From assembly GCF_003432035.1 (NCBI RefSeq), contig NZ_QOHO01000034.1:1-58105 (forward strand): a stretch of 58,105 nt of DNA, written 5' to 3'. Below the pieces are notes generated by a model. The model was given only the letters and a program-made list of their open reading frames with translations, ran no database searches and was not told where the DNA came from. The position numbers were made by a program, and so were the translations under genes. How positions within the stretch are numbered: the first letter of the stretch is position 1; every line of letters begins with the position of its first letter. Shown here one piece after another: positions 9,214 to 18,670 of this stretch. This DNA comes from Lacrimispora amygdalina. GTDB taxonomy: Bacteria; Bacillota; Clostridia; Lachnospirales; Lachnospiraceae.

Positions 9214-10095
9214 TCACACTTTATCGGTTGTCTTCTCACCAAACAGGCCGGTTGGCTTGATCAGGAGAATGATGATTAACAGAACAAAGGTAAATGCGTC
9301 GCTGAATGTGGAGTAACCCATGGCGACCAGAGCTGTTTCCCCAAGTCCCAGGATAAATCCGCCGATTACAGCGCCGGGAATGCTTCCGATACCTCCGAAT
9401 ACTGCTGCTACGAAACATTTCAGGCCAGGTAAGGAGCCGGAGAATGGAAAAACGGTCATACGGTCTGTAAAATACAGAATCGAGCCTACAGCAGCCAGAA
9501 GAGAGCCGATGGCAAATGTAAAGGTGATAACACGGTTGATTTTGATACCCATTAAGGAAGCAGTATCGTAATCTTTGGAAACAGCACGCATAGCCATGCC
9601 GATTTTAGTCTTATTAATGAGAACAATCAGGGCGTATACAATGATTAAAGTAAGTACTGGTGTGAGAAATGTAACAAATGATGCGGAAAGGCCGCCGATT
9701 TTGAAAATCTTCTTTAAAAATGGAATTTCCGGATATCCTTTTGGCAGTGCCGTAAATAAGTAAGTAGCCAGGTTCTGCAGCAGGTAGGAAACACCGATTG
9801 CAGAAATCATAACAGACATTCTTGGTGCGGTACGTAAAGGACGGTATGCCACCCGCTCAATGGAAACACCTAAAAAGACGGTGATGAGTAAGACGATGGG
9901 AATGGCGATATACCATGGAAAAGTTGCCATTGCAAAAATCATAAAATAGCCTGCCATCATAAAGATGTCACCGTGTGCGAAATTGATGAGCCGCAGGATG
10001 CCGTAAACCAGTGTGTAACCAATGGCAATGAGTGCGTAAGCACCGCCTAAGGAAATACCGGTCAGGCACTGCTGTAAAAAGGTTGAAAGACTCAT
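9214..10095 (-). CDS. livH: Branched-chain amino acid ABC transporter permease LivH
   Basis: A 293-aa integral membrane permease partnering LivM. It opens with LQQCLTGISLGGAYALIAIG and YGILRLINFAHGDIFMM, hallmarks of LivH. The cytoplasmic coupling loop (GMAMRAVSKDYDTASLMGI) and the late GGIGSIPGAVIGGFILG segment are also present. It lies between livM and the stem-loop that separates it from livJ. Confidence 0.95.
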   Translation of the reverse strand: MSLSTFLQQCLTGISLGGAYALIAIGYTLVYGILRLINFAHGDIFMMAGYFMIFAMATFPWYIAIPIVLLITVFLGVSIERVAYRPLRTAPRMSVMISAIGVSYLLQNLATYLFTALPKGYPEIPFLKKIFKIGGLSASFVTFLTPVLTLIIVYALIVLINKTKIGMAMRAVSKDYDTASLMGIKINRVITFTFAIGSLLAAVGSILYFTDRMTVFPFSGSLPGLKCFVAAVFGGIGSIPGAVIGGFILGLGETALVAMGYSTFSDAFTFVLLIIILLIKPTGLFGEKTTDKV

Positions 10096-10158
10096 GTGGC
10101 AAAATGCCTCCTATCTGTTTAGTATGGAATATGCATAAAATCAGCCTGCAAATGGAAC

Positions 10159-10186
10159 GAGTGGGGAAAGAAAAACGTCCCCACTC
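10159..10186 (-). other. Stem-loop between livJ and livH
   Basis: GAGTGGGGA (10159-10167) pairs with TCCCCACTC (10178-10186). Read leftward there is no T run after it, so it is less likely a full terminator than an mRNA-stabilising or partial-termination element. Such an element could keep the binding protein in excess over the permeases. Confidence 0.6.
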
Positions 10187-10221
10187 ATCCGTTTGTGACT
10201 GCTTTGTCGCGGTATGTGCGT

Positions 10222-11400
10222 TTATTTTACTGTAGTTGTTGTTAAGAATTTGAACTTGCCGTCTTCAACGGTCTTGATAAATGCCATATCTTTCTTTGCA
10301 TCGCCGTTTTCGTCAAAGGAGATGCTTCCTGTAACGCCGTCAATGGAAACGCCCTTTAATGCATCGCGGATTGCTGCGCCGTCTGTGGAGCCTGCCGTTT
10401 CAATTGCTTTCAGAGCACTTAAGTAAGCGTCATATCCAAGAGCTGATACGGCAGGAATGATTTCGTCCTGTTTCTGTTCCTTTAAGTATGTCTTGAATCC
10501 GGAGATGAAGGAAGCTGCTTCATCGTTAGCCGGTTCTGCCTCATCAAAGAACGTGGAGAGTACAATGCCGTTGGCAGAGTCACCTGCATTTTCAATGATG
10601 GTTGAGTTCTCCCAGGTATCACCTGCAGCGATGGTAGCCGTAATTCCAAGTTCGCGGGCCTGCTTGATAATAAGAGGAGCCGTTGTAATGGAAGAAGGTG
10701 CGAAGATGATGTCAGGGTTCTGTGCCTTGATGTTGGTTAAGATTGCCTTGAAATCTGTCTGGTTGGTCTGGAACTGCTCTTCGCTTACGATGGTTCCGCC
10801 AAGTCCTGTAAATGCTGTCTTAAAGAAAGAACCAAGTCCGGAAGAATAGTCGTCGCCAAGCTGGGTGATAATGGCGGCTTTCTTTGCTCCGTTGTCATTG
10901 GCGTAGTTTGCCATAACAGTACCCTGGAACGGATCTAAGAAGCATACACGGAAATAGAAATCATTGCCCTGGGTAACCTGTGGATTGGTACAGGAAGCTC
11001 CGATTGCAGGGATCTTTGCATCTGCGAAGATCTGTCCGGCCGCAATGGATACACCGGAACCATAGCTGCCCAGTACTACGGAAACTTTTTCACTGACAAG
11101 CTTCTGCGCTGCGTTTACGGCTTCTGTCTTATCTGATTTATTATCAACTTCCACTAATTTAACCTGATAATCTTCTCCGCCGATCTTCACAGTTGGATGA
11201 GTCTGGTTGGCATAACGGATACCTAATACTTCCTGCATTCCGCCGCCGCCGTTCTCTCCGGTGGTTGGTTCAAAAACTCCGATCTTAATTACCTTCTCAC
11301 CGTTATCCTTTGCAGTCTGGGGACTGGAACTGCATCCGGCGATTACACTGGCGCTTAAGCATGCCGCCATAGTCAGTGCAAATACTTTTTTCAATTTCAT
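10222..11400 (-). CDS. livJ: Branched-chain amino acid ABC transporter substrate-binding lipoprotein
   Basis: A 392-aa periplasmic-binding-type lipoprotein that captures leucine, isoleucine or valine outside the membrane. The start is placed at ATG 11400, which has AAAGGAGGAT at good spacing. A longer frame to 11460 would put 20 hydrophilic residues before the signal peptide. The signal is MKLKKVFALTMAACL with lipobox VIAGC. The mature protein has the type-1 binding fold segments IKIGVFEPTTGENGG, VSVVLGSYGSG and ADAKIPAIGASCTNPQVT. It is the first gene of the leftward liv operon. Confidence 0.95.
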   Translation of the reverse strand: MKLKKVFALTMAACLSASVIAGCSSSPQTAKDNGEKVIKIGVFEPTTGENGGGGMQEVLGIRYANQTHPTVKIGGEDYQVKLVEVDNKSDKTEAVNAAQKLVSEKVSVVLGSYGSGVSIAAGQIFADAKIPAIGASCTNPQVTQGNDFYFRVCFLDPFQGTVMANYANDNGAKKAAIITQLGDDYSSGLGSFFKTAFTGLGGTIVSEEQFQTNQTDFKAILTNIKAQNPDIIFAPSSITTAPLIIKQARELGITATIAAGDTWENSTIIENAGDSANGIVLSTFFDEAEPANDEAASFISGFKTYLKEQKQDEIIPAVSALGYDAYLSALKAIETAGSTDGAAIRDALKGVSIDGVTGSISFDENGDAKKDMAFIKTVEDGKFKFLTTTTVK

Positions 11401-11470
11401 AATTTTATCCTCCTTTTTGTGTGTCTCATGCAAGAACAAGTGTCCTCCGTGTAGACACACGTTGCATTAT

Positions 11471-11498
11471 ATTATAGCAGAAGATGAGAAAAGTGCAA
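11471..11498 (-). promoter_or_regulatory. Promoter of the liv operon
   Basis: On the minus strand TTGCAC (11498-11493) and TATAAT (11476-11471) are separated by 16 bases, about 70 bases upstream of the livJ start. The leader between them and livJ can form a stem of GTGTGTC/GACACAC (11419-11425 with 11454-11460). Confidence 0.7.
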
Positions 11499-11759
11499 GA
11501 AAAAAATGAAAGAAAATAATAATATAAAGTAAATTTTTATTTTCAGAATAAAAATGAAGCCTGATCACTGGAAGCAGGTTCCGTCTTCTGGTAACTTTCT
11601 GGAAACAATGGAGTTTACTGGTGTTTCGGGGGCGGATTTAGAATAAGTTGAGGATACCTGTTATCTGTGTTATGATTAAATCATTTGAGGGCGGTACACG
11701 GAAGTGTTTTGCCTGCAACTGAATGATGAATTGTATTATGCATTTAGAGAGGTGAATAT
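11499..11759. other. Intergenic region between livJ and the TraX-like gene
   Basis: About 260 bases of A+T-rich DNA with no credible ORF. A weak promoter-like pair for the rightward gene may exist (TTGAGG near 11648, TATGAT near 11671). No riboswitch or terminator is recognisable. Confidence 0.4.
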
Positions 11760-12602
11760 TTGACTACATTTAGTTTGAAGATATTGGCTTTAGCCTTCAT
11801 GGTGATAGATCACATTGGTCTGTTTTTTCCATATGCTCCAATCTGGTTTCGGTATATTGGAAGAATGTCTGCCCCTATATTCGTTTTTTGCATGGTAACA
11901 GGGTTTTCCTATACAAGGAATAAAAAACTCTATTTGATACGAATGTATCTGTTTGGTCTGGGCATGGGAATCCTGGATTACATATTAAACTGTTTCGCTG
12001 ATGGTGATCTGGTAAGCAATAATATATTTGTGACTTTATTTTGTATTGGAGTAATAATAAGGTTGATTGAATATAAACGTGATAATCATCCTAAGTTCCT
12101 GACTTACTTATTGTGTTATTGTATTTGGCAGGTGGTTGGACTATTTATTTGTTATTATGTTGACATATACTCTGAAAATATCATTTATCTATTCGTAGGT
12201 TTTATGGGAAATATGTTCTTTAACGAAGGGGGATTTGTTTTTGTATCCCTGGGAGTACTTCTTTATTTAATAAAAGATAATAAAAAATATATAGCAATCT
12301 GTTATTCTCTTTTTTGCTTCCTATTCTCCTTCATTACGATGGCTGGAATAGTTCCCAGAATCATTTCAAGATTAGACTATTATGATTATGATGCTCTTTA
12401 TTATACATTAAGAGTTGTCTTTCCTCTTCTGGGATTTAATGTGATCTGGATAGACCGATATTCAATCCAATGGATGATGATAGGGGCTCTGCCATTTATT
12501 TTATTCTACAACGGGAAAAAAGGGAAAAGCATGAAATATTTTTTTTATATTTTTTATCCCGCCCATATCTTAATATTCTTTATTCTAAGCAGAGTGCTTT
12601 GA
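11760..12602 (+). CDS. TraX-like integral membrane protein
   Basis: A 280-aa polytopic membrane protein with about 8 hydrophobic segments. The opening LKILALAFMVIDHIGLFFP and the GRMSAPIFVFCMVTGFSYTRN segment match the TraX family, named for F-pilin N-acetylation. Chromosomal homologues in Firmicutes occur without conjugation genes and have no settled role; an acyl-transfer function is only an inference. The start is TTG 11760 with AGAGAGGTG six to seven bases upstream; no ATG fits as well. It stands alone between two leftward operons. Confidence 0.8.
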   Translation: MTTFSLKILALAFMVIDHIGLFFPYAPIWFRYIGRMSAPIFVFCMVTGFSYTRNKKLYLIRMYLFGLGMGILDYILNCFADGDLVSNNIFVTLFCIGVIIRLIEYKRDNHPKFLTYLLCYCIWQVVGLFICYYVDIYSENIIYLFVGFMGNMFFNEGGFVFVSLGVLLYLIKDNKKYIAICYSLFCFLFSFITMAGIVPRIISRLDYYDYDALYYTLRVVFPLLGFNVIWIDRYSIQWMMIGALPFILFYNGKKGKSMKYFFYIFYPAHILIFFILSRVL

Positions 12603-12631
12603 AAATCAGCTAAAATCTAGCTTATGAGAAA

Positions 12632-12672
12632 ATAAAAAGGAGCCCGCCTCCTTGTAAAAGAGTGCGGGCTCC
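12632..12672 (-). terminator. Intrinsic terminator of pyrG
   Basis: GGAGCCCGC (12639-12647) pairs with GCGGGCTCC (12664-12672). Read leftward the hairpin is followed by TTTTTATTTT, the expected U tract for pyrG. Confidence 0.88.
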
Positions 12673-12698
12673 ATAATTCTGCAAAAAATCAATACATT

Positions 12699-14300
12699 CT
12701 ACTGATGCTTCACAGCAGCGCGGATGAATTCCCGAAACAGAGGGTGGGGTCTGTTTGGTCTGGACTTCAGTTCCGGGTGTCCCTGAGTTGCGATAAACCA
12801 GGGGTGTTCCGGAATTTCTATCATTTCCACGATACGTCCATCCGGTGAGATACCGGACAACTTCATACCGGCTTTGATTAAATCTTCGCGGTAATCGTTG
12901 TTTACCTCATATCTGTGTCTGTGACGTTCATGAATCAGTTCCTCCCCGTAAACTTCAAAGGACCTGGAGGACTTGTCCAGAACGCAGGGATAAGAACCGA
13001 GACGAAGAGTTCCGCCGATATCCTCGATGCCGTTCTGGTCAGGCATTAAATGGATTACCGGATGGGTGGTGGTTTCATCAAGCTCTACGGAATGGGCGTC
13101 ACTGAAACCGACTACGTGGCGGGCGAACTCCACGATTGCCATCTGCATACCGAGACAAAGTCCGAGGAAAGGAATGTTGTTTTCTCTTGCATAACGGATT
13201 GTGGATATCTTGCCTTCGATTCCGCGGCTTCCAAAACCTCCGGGAACCAGAATTCCGTCTACATCACCGAAGAATTCGGAAGCGTTCTCGTCGGTAACAA
13301 GCTCTGAATCCACCCACTTGATATGAACTTCGGCGCGGCTAACAACTCCGCCGTGCTTTAAAGCTTCCACTACGGAAATATAAGCGTCGTGGAGCTGGAT
13401 GTATTTTCCTACAAGAGCGACGGTTACTTCATGCTCCGGATGTTTCCAGTTATCGATCATTGCGGCCCAATCCTTTAAATCAGGTTCCGGGCAGGGTAAA
13501 TGTAAGCTCTCGCATGCAACCTGAGCCAAATGTTCCTCTTCCATTACAAGAGGCAGTTCATATAATACTTCCACGTCCAGGTTTTGTATTACGTGTGTCT
13601 TGGGAACATTACAGAATTGTGCGATTTTGCTTCGGATTCCGTCATCAAGGGGCAGTTCGGAACGGCATACGATGATGTCGGGCTGGATACCCATTCCCTG
13701 TAAATCTTTTACACTGGCCTGGGTTGGTTTTGTTTTCAGTTCGCCGGAAACTTTCAGATATGGAACCAGGGTCACGTGGATTAAAATCGCATTTTCGTGG
13801 CCTACTTCGTGTTGGAATTGTCGGATCGCCTCTAAGAAAGGCTGGCTTTCGATGTCGCCTACCGTTCCGCCTACTTCTATAATAGCTATCTCAGTATCGG
13901 AGGAATTGTGGTTGCGGTGAAAACGGCTCTTTATTTCGTCGGTAATGTGAGGGATAACCTGTACGGTGCCTCCCCCGAAATCCCCGCGCCGTTCACGGGT
14001 CAGTACGTTCCAATAAACTTTACCAGTGGTAACATTGGAATTCTTTGTTAAGCTTTCGTCGATAAACCGCTCATAATGACCAAGATCAAGGTCTGTTTCT
14101 GCGCCGTCCTCTGTGACGAAGACTTCTCCATGCTGAACCGGATTCATAGTACCTGGATCAATGTTGATATAAGGATCGAATTTTTGCATTGTTACTTTGT
14201 AGCCTCTGGCTTTCAACAATCGTCCAAGCGATGCTGCGGTAATACCTTTGCCAAGTCCGGATACAACGCCTCCGGTGACAAATACGTATTTCACTGACAT
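12699..14300 (-). CDS. pyrG: CTP synthase
   Basis: PyrG converts UTP to CTP using glutamine nitrogen and ATP. The 533-aa protein has the N-terminal synthetase domain ([40 protein letters not shown]). The C-terminal class I glutamine amidotransferase has nucleophile Cys in GLCLGMQ and the His/Glu pair in [10 protein letters not shown]. The start ATG 14300 is preceded on its strand by GAAGGAGGT. Full length for the family. Confidence 0.97.
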   Translation of the reverse strand: MSVKYVFVTGGVVSGLGKGITAASLGRLLKARGYKVTMQKFDPYINIDPGTMNPVQHGEVFVTEDGAETDLDLGHYERFIDESLTKNSNVTTGKVYWNVLTRERRGDFGGGTVQVIPHITDEIKSRFHRNHNSSDTEIAIIEVGGTVGDIESQPFLEAIRQFQHEVGHENAILIHVTLVPYLKVSGELKTKPTQASVKDLQGMGIQPDIIVCRSELPLDDGIRSKIAQFCNVPKTHVIQNLDVEVLYELPLVMEEEHLAQVACESLHLPCPEPDLKDWAAMIDNWKHPEHEVTVALVGKYIQLHDAYISVVEALKHGGVVSRAEVHIKWVDSELVTDENASEFFGDVDGILVPGGFGSRGIEGKISTIRYARENNIPFLGLCLGMQMAIVEFARHVVGFSDAHSVELDETTTHPVIHLMPDQNGIEDIGGTLRLGSYPCVLDKSSRSFEVYGEELIHERHRHRYEVNNDYREDLIKAGMKLSGISPDGRIVEMIEIPEHPWFIATQGHPELKSRPNRPHPLFREFIRAAVKHQ

Positions 14301-14350
14301 AACAGTGTAACCTCCTTCTGTGATGGTATGGGGATATTTTCAAAAAAAAT

Positions 14351-14379
14351 ATTATACGTCTTTTTTGATAAAAAATCTA
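14351..14379 (-). promoter_or_regulatory. Probable pyrG promoter
   Basis: On the minus strand TATAAT (14356-14351) lies 17 bases after TAGATT (14379-14374). The -35 match is poor. The transcript start region is T-rich and lacks the GGGC run used in reiterative-transcription control of some Firmicute pyrG genes. Confidence 0.4.
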
Positions 14380-14503
14380 GTGGTAAATTAAAAAAACTAA
14401 GATAATTAAGCGGAAACATTTGCTATGAATATTATGTCCTGGAATGGTCAAAGAAATCAGAGCAGAGACTAATAAAAATTTGTCCAGATATTAATGTTCC
14501 TTA

Positions 14504-14531
14504 TTGACAAGAGGAAAAATAATGATATACT
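14504..14531 (+). promoter_or_regulatory. Promoter of the BMP/nucleoside ABC operon
   Basis: Consensus TTGACA (14504-14509), 16-base spacer, TATACT (14526-14531). It is followed by a leader of about 105 bases containing a terminator hairpin before the first gene. Confidence 0.75.
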
Positions 14532-14570
14532 AATAAATGTATTTTTACATTAAATAAGGGTATGACAATT

Positions 14571-14607
14571 ACGTCAGGTGAGCCATAGGCCCTTCCTGAC
14601 GTTTTTT
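14571..14607 (+). terminator. Leader terminator (possible attenuator) before the BMP lipoprotein gene
   Basis: ACGTCAGG (14571-14578) pairs perfectly with CCTGACGT (14595-14602), followed by a six-T run. AAGGG (14556-14560) upstream could pair with CCCTT (14590-14594) in the loop. A terminator between promoter and gene suggests conditional readthrough, but no known riboswitch core, including the purine class, is recognisable. Confidence 0.65.
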
Positions 14608-14642
14608 CATGGTCCCAGCCGATGTATAAGGAGGAAAAGTCT

Positions 14643-15917
14643 ATGAAATTGAGGAAAATGGTCGGCCTTGCACTTGCAGGTGTGATGGCACTGTCCCTGT
14701 CAGCATGCGGAGGTTCTGCTCCAAAAGCTACTACCGCAGCAGAAAAAACAGAGACGCAGGCTTCGGATTCTGCCAAGACAGAGTCAAAAGCGGAAACCAC
14801 AGAAGCTGCCAAAGGCGGCATTGCCAAAGAAGATTTAAAAGTTGGATTTATCTATGTTGGTGATGAAAACGAAGGCTATACGGCAGCTCATTACAAGGGA
14901 GCCATGGAAATGAAAAAGGCTCTTGGTTTATCTGACGATCAGATCATTATTAAATGGAATGTACCGGAAGACGAAACCTGTAAGGATGCAGCAATGGATC
15001 TGGCGGATCAGGGCTGCAACATCATTTTTGCCAACAGTTTCGGACATGAATCCTACATGCTGGAAGCTGCAAAAGAATATCCGGATGTACAGTTCTGCCA
15101 CGCAACCGGCTTTCAGGCTGCAACAAGCGGACTGAGCAACATGCACAACTATTTTACAAACGTTTATGAATCACGTTATGTATCCGGTGTTGTAGCCGGT
15201 CTTAAGTTAAACAAGATGGTGGAAGACGGCAAAGTAAGTAAGGATGCAGTAAAAGTTGGTTACGTAGGCGCTTATCCTTACGCAGAGGTAATCAGCGGTT
15301 ATACTTCTTTCTTCTTAGGTGTGCGTTCCGTATGTCCGGAAGCAACCATGGAAGTGAAGTATACAAACAGCTGGGCAAGCTTCGATCTTGAGAAGGAAGC
15401 GGCAGATGCGCTGATTTCCGACGGCTGTGTATTAATCAGCCAGCATGCTGATACAACCGGTGCTCCTACTGCATGCGAGGCAGCAGGCGTTCCAATCGTT
15501 GGATATAACATTTCCATGATTGCAACAGCTCCGAAGACAGCACTTACTTCTGCATCCATCGACTGGGGCCCATATGTAACCTACGCAGTAAAGAGTGTCA
15601 TGGACGGCAAGGCCATTGATACAGACTGGTGCCAGGGTTACAAAGAGGGAGCAAACTCCATTACAGAACTGAACAAAGATGCTGTAGCTCCCGGAACAGA
15701 GGAGAAGGTAAAAGAAGTGGAAGATGCCATCAAGGCAGGAACTCTTCATGTATTTGATACTTCTACCTTTACCGTAGGCGGCAAAAAACTGGAGACCTAT
15801 AAAAAAGACGGAAGCGATGTGGAGTATATTGAAAATGGTTATTTCCATGAATCTGAGCACGGTTCCGCACCGGCATTTGATATTTTAATTGATGGCATTA
15901 CTACCATCGATAACTAA
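14643..15917 (+). CDS. BMP-family substrate-binding lipoprotein (nucleoside-type ABC importer)
   Basis: A 424-aa lipoprotein of the BMP/PnrA-like family, whose studied members bind nucleosides. The start is ATG 14643, after TAAGGAGGAAAAG; an ATG at 14622 lies before the ribosome binding site. The signal peptide ends in lipobox LSACG, followed by a Thr/Ala/Glu-rich linker (to about residue 58). The BMP domain then begins with LKVGFIYVGDENEGYTAAH. Downstream ATPase and permeases complete the importer, in the same order as B. subtilis nupNOPQ. A partial terminator separates it from the ATPase gene. Confidence 0.92.
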   Translation: MKLRKMVGLALAGVMALSLSACGGSAPKATTAAEKTETQASDSAKTESKAETTEAAKGGIAKEDLKVGFIYVGDENEGYTAAHYKGAMEMKKALGLSDDQIIIKWNVPEDETCKDAAMDLADQGCNIIFANSFGHESYMLEAAKEYPDVQFCHATGFQAATSGLSNMHNYFTNVYESRYVSGVVAGLKLNKMVEDGKVSKDAVKVGYVGAYPYAEVISGYTSFFLGVRSVCPEATMEVKYTNSWASFDLEKEAADALISDGCVLISQHADTTGAPTACEAAGVPIVGYNISMIATAPKTALTSASIDWGPYVTYAVKSVMDGKAIDTDWCQGYKEGANSITELNKDAVAPGTEEKVKEVEDAIKAGTLHVFDTSTFTVGGKKLETYKKDGSDVEYIENGYFHESEHGSAPAFDILIDGITTIDN

Positions 15918-15940
15918 GATTTCGCCGGAAATGAACAGAA

Positions 15941-15970
15941 AGCGGCGCCAGATTATCTGGCCCGCTTTTT
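15941..15970 (+). terminator. Hairpin terminator between lipoprotein and ATPase genes
   Basis: AGCGG-c-GCCAG pairs with CTGGC-CCGCT and is followed by TTTTT. Its position inside the operon suggests partial termination that keeps the binding protein in excess. Confidence 0.75.
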
Positions 15971-16025
15971 GCGGTTGTATGAGACAATGGAAAAATGAGG
16001 AAAAAATGAAACGGAGGTTAGCCGG

Positions 16026-17555
16026 GTGAACGAAAATAATGCCATTGAACTAAAACATATCACAAAACGGTTTGGCCAGGTAGTTGCCAATGACAAAGTC
16101 TGCCTTTCTTTAAAAAAGGGAGAGATTCTCTCCATTCTGGGTGAGAATGGAAGCGGAAAGACCACTCTTATGAATATGATTTCAGGTATTTACTATCCGG
16201 ATGAGGGACAGATATTGATTCATGGGAAAGAGGTCACCATACGGTCGCCCAAAGACTCGTTTGATCTGGGAATCGGTATGATTCATCAGCATTTCAAGCT
16301 GGTGGATGTTCTCACTGCAGCAGAGAACATCATTCTGGGACTGCCTGGAAAAGAGATTCTGGACCGGAAAGCAGTGAATGATAAGATCAATGAACTGACC
16401 GGTAAATATGGATTTGACTTGGATCCTGACCAGAAAATCTACCGGATGTCCGTATCCCAGAAGCAGACAGTTGAAATAGTGAAAATGCTGTACCGCGGCG
16501 TTGATATTTTAATTCTTGACGAGCCTACCGCCGTTTTAACCCCTCAGGAAGCAGACCGCCTGTTCGCCGTTTTGCGCAATATGAAAAAGGCCGGTCACTC
16601 CATTATCATTATTACACATAAACTCAATGAGGTTCTTTCCCTTTCTGACCGGGTGGCTGTTTTGAGAAAAGGACAGTACATCGGCACCATTGATACAAAA
16701 GACGCCACGGAAGAGTCCTTAACGGAAATGATGGTCGGGAAAAAGGTGAGCTTAAACATCGAACGTCCGGACCCGGTATCTCCCAAGGAACGTCTCAATG
16801 TAAAGGGACTGACCTGCATCAGCAGAGAAGGCGTAACGACCTTAAACAATGCATCCTTTACAGCCAACAGCGGTGAAATCCTTGGAATCGCGGGCGTGGC
16901 AGGAAGCGGACAGAGGGAGCTTTTAGAAGCAATTGCAGGCCTCATTCCGTCTGCGGAAGGCTCCATTTCCTATTATCCGCCGGAAGGAGGGGAAAAGGAA
17001 CTGACTTCCATGACTGCTGCAGAGATCGCCAGAATCGGAGTCCGTTTATCCTTTGTTCCGGAGGACCGTCTGGGAATGGGACTTGTGGGAGCCATGGATA
17101 TGACGGATAACATGATGCTTCGAAGCTACCGCAAGGGCAGATCCTTTTTTGCCGACAGGAAAGCGCCAAAGGGCCTTGCAGAGCGTCTGATTGAAGAACT
17201 TGAGATCGCCACTCCGGGAACGGCTGTCCCGGTACGGAAGCTTTCCGGAGGCAATGTCCAGAAGGTTTTAGTTGGAAGAGAGATTTCACTGGCACCTGCA
17301 GTTATGCTGGTTGCTTATCCGGTACGGGGACTTGATATTCACTCCTCTTACACCATTTACCATCTTCTCAATGAACAGAAGAAGCAGGGAACTGCGGTTG
17401 TCTGCGTAGGGGAGGATCTTGACGTATTGATGGAGCTTTGTGACAGAATTCTTGTAATGTGCGGCGGAGAGATCAGCGGAATTGTAGACGGAAGGACCGC
17501 CACAAAAGAAGAAATCGGAAAACTGATGATGAAGACAGGAGGAACACAAGGATGA
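16026..17555 (+). CDS. ABC transporter ATPase, nucleoside/sugar type (NupO-like), two ATPase domains
   Basis: A 509-aa protein with two fused ATPase domains, as in ribose/nucleoside importers. Domain 1 has Walker A GENGSGKTT and a degenerate signature (MSVSQKQTVEIVKML) with Walker B LILDEPTAVLTP. Domain 2 has a degenerate Walker A (GVAGSGQRELL) and signature LSGGNVQKVLVGREI. Its Walker B region reads VMLVAYPVRGLD, with the usual acidic pair replaced, so only site 1 probably hydrolyses ATP. The start is GTG 16026, eight bases after GGAGG. It overlaps the next gene by four bases. Confidence 0.92.
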   Translation: MNENNAIELKHITKRFGQVVANDKVCLSLKKGEILSILGENGSGKTTLMNMISGIYYPDEGQILIHGKEVTIRSPKDSFDLGIGMIHQHFKLVDVLTAAENIILGLPGKEILDRKAVNDKINELTGKYGFDLDPDQKIYRMSVSQKQTVEIVKMLYRGVDILILDEPTAVLTPQEADRLFAVLRNMKKAGHSIIIITHKLNEVLSLSDRVAVLRKGQYIGTIDTKDATEESLTEMMVGKKVSLNIERPDPVSPKERLNVKGLTCISREGVTTLNNASFTANSGEILGIAGVAGSGQRELLEAIAGLIPSAEGSISYYPPEGGEKELTSMTAAEIARIGVRLSFVPEDRLGMGLVGAMDMTDNMMLRSYRKGRSFFADRKAPKGLAERLIEELEIATPGTAVPVRKLSGGNVQKVLVGREISLAPAVMLVAYPVRGLDIHSSYTIYHLLNEQKKQGTAVVCVGEDLDVLMELCDRILVMCGGEISGIVDGRTATKEEIGKLMMKTGGTQG

Positions 17556-18655
17556 GTAAGGGAAAGGAACCGGTTTTTCAGATGACAAAGCGGGAAGCCA
17601 TAGAGCCCTGGAAGGCGTGGCTGATCCGTCTGATTGCTGTGGCACTGTCTCTGGTTGTCTGCGCAGGTGTCATTATCGCTCTTACGGGGTTAAATCCGGT
17701 AGAGGTTTATAAAGGGATTTTTGAAGGAGCAGTGGGAACAAAGCGCCGTGCATGGATGACCATCCGGGATACGCTGGTACTCCTTTGCATCGCAGTCGGT
17801 ATCACACCTGCATTTAAAATGAGGTTCTGGAATATCGGAGCGGAAGGACAGGTGCTCATCGGAGGTGTAACCTCTGCAGCCATGATGATTTATTTGGGAA
17901 ACACACTTCCTCCTGTGATTTTATTCCCCTTAATGTTTGCAGGAAGTGCTCTGGCAGCTATGGTATGGGGCGTCATTCCCGCATTTTTCAAGGCTTACTG
18001 GAATACCAACGAAACACTTTTCACACTGATGATGAATTACGTTGCCATGCAGGTTGTCACCTTTGGAATCATTTTCTGGGAAAATCCCAAAGGCTCCAAC
18101 TCAGTCGGTACCATTAATTCCGCCACAAAAGGAGGCTGGCTTCCCAAGCTGTTCGGACTGGAATACGGCTGGAATCTGGTGATTGTACTGGCTCTGACCA
18201 TTGCCATGTTTATCTATTTAAGATACAGCAAGCAGGGGTATGAAATCGCGGTTGTGGGCGAAAGCGGCAACACGGCCAGATATGCAGGAATCAATGTAAA
18301 AAAAGTAATTTTAAGAACCATGGCTATTTCCGGTGCAGTATGCGGAATTGCAGGCTTTATCATTGTAAGCGGAGCAAGCCACACCATTTCCACCAGCACT
18401 GCCGGAGGAAGAGGATTTACAGCGATTATCGTATCATGGATGAGTAAGTTTAATACCTTCGCCATGATTTTGGTATCGTTTTTCCTTGTTTTCATGCAGA
18501 AAGGTGCAGGTCAGATTGCATCCCAGTTCAATTTAAATGAAAATGCGGCAGATGTAATCACCGGCATTATTCTGTTCTTCATCCTGGGCTGTGAATTTTT
18601 TATTGATTATAAAATCAGAATACGAAGCACAAAACAGGCTGCGGCAGAAGAATAG
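17552..18655 (+). CDS. ABC transporter permease, nucleoside type (NupP-like)
   Basis: A 367-aa membrane permease. ATG 17552 overlaps the upstream stop (ATGA) and has AGGAGG nine bases before it, so a much longer upstream frame is not used. Hydrophobic segments start near residue 24. The family segments FWNIGAEGQVLIG, NTNETLFTLMMNYVA and the coupling loop VVGESGNTARYAGINV are visible. It partners the next gene as the second half of the transmembrane channel. Confidence 0.92.
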   Translation: MSKGKEPVFQMTKREAIEPWKAWLIRLIAVALSLVVCAGVIIALTGLNPVEVYKGIFEGAVGTKRRAWMTIRDTLVLLCIAVGITPAFKMRFWNIGAEGQVLIGGVTSAAMMIYLGNTLPPVILFPLMFAGSALAAMVWGVIPAFFKAYWNTNETLFTLMMNYVAMQVVTFGIIFWENPKGSNSVGTINSATKGGWLPKLFGLEYGWNLVIVLALTIAMFIYLRYSKQGYEIAVVGESGNTARYAGINVKKVILRTMAISGAVCGIAGFIIVSGASHTISTSTAGGRGFTAIIVSWMSKFNTFAMILVSFFLVFMQKGAGQIASQFNLNENAADVITGIILFFILGCEFFIDYKIRIRSTKQAAAEE

Positions 18656-18670
18656 GAAGGAGAAACGATC

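Noticed and set aside
11760-12602. TraX-like gene as evidence for a conjugative element on the left side
   Set aside because: It stands alone between housekeeping operons without other transfer genes or att repeats; chromosomal TraX homologues are common in Firmicutes.
14532-14642. Purine riboswitch before the nucleoside transporter operon
   Set aside because: The conserved core and three-way junction of the purine class are not present and the leader is too short; only a terminator hairpin is evident.
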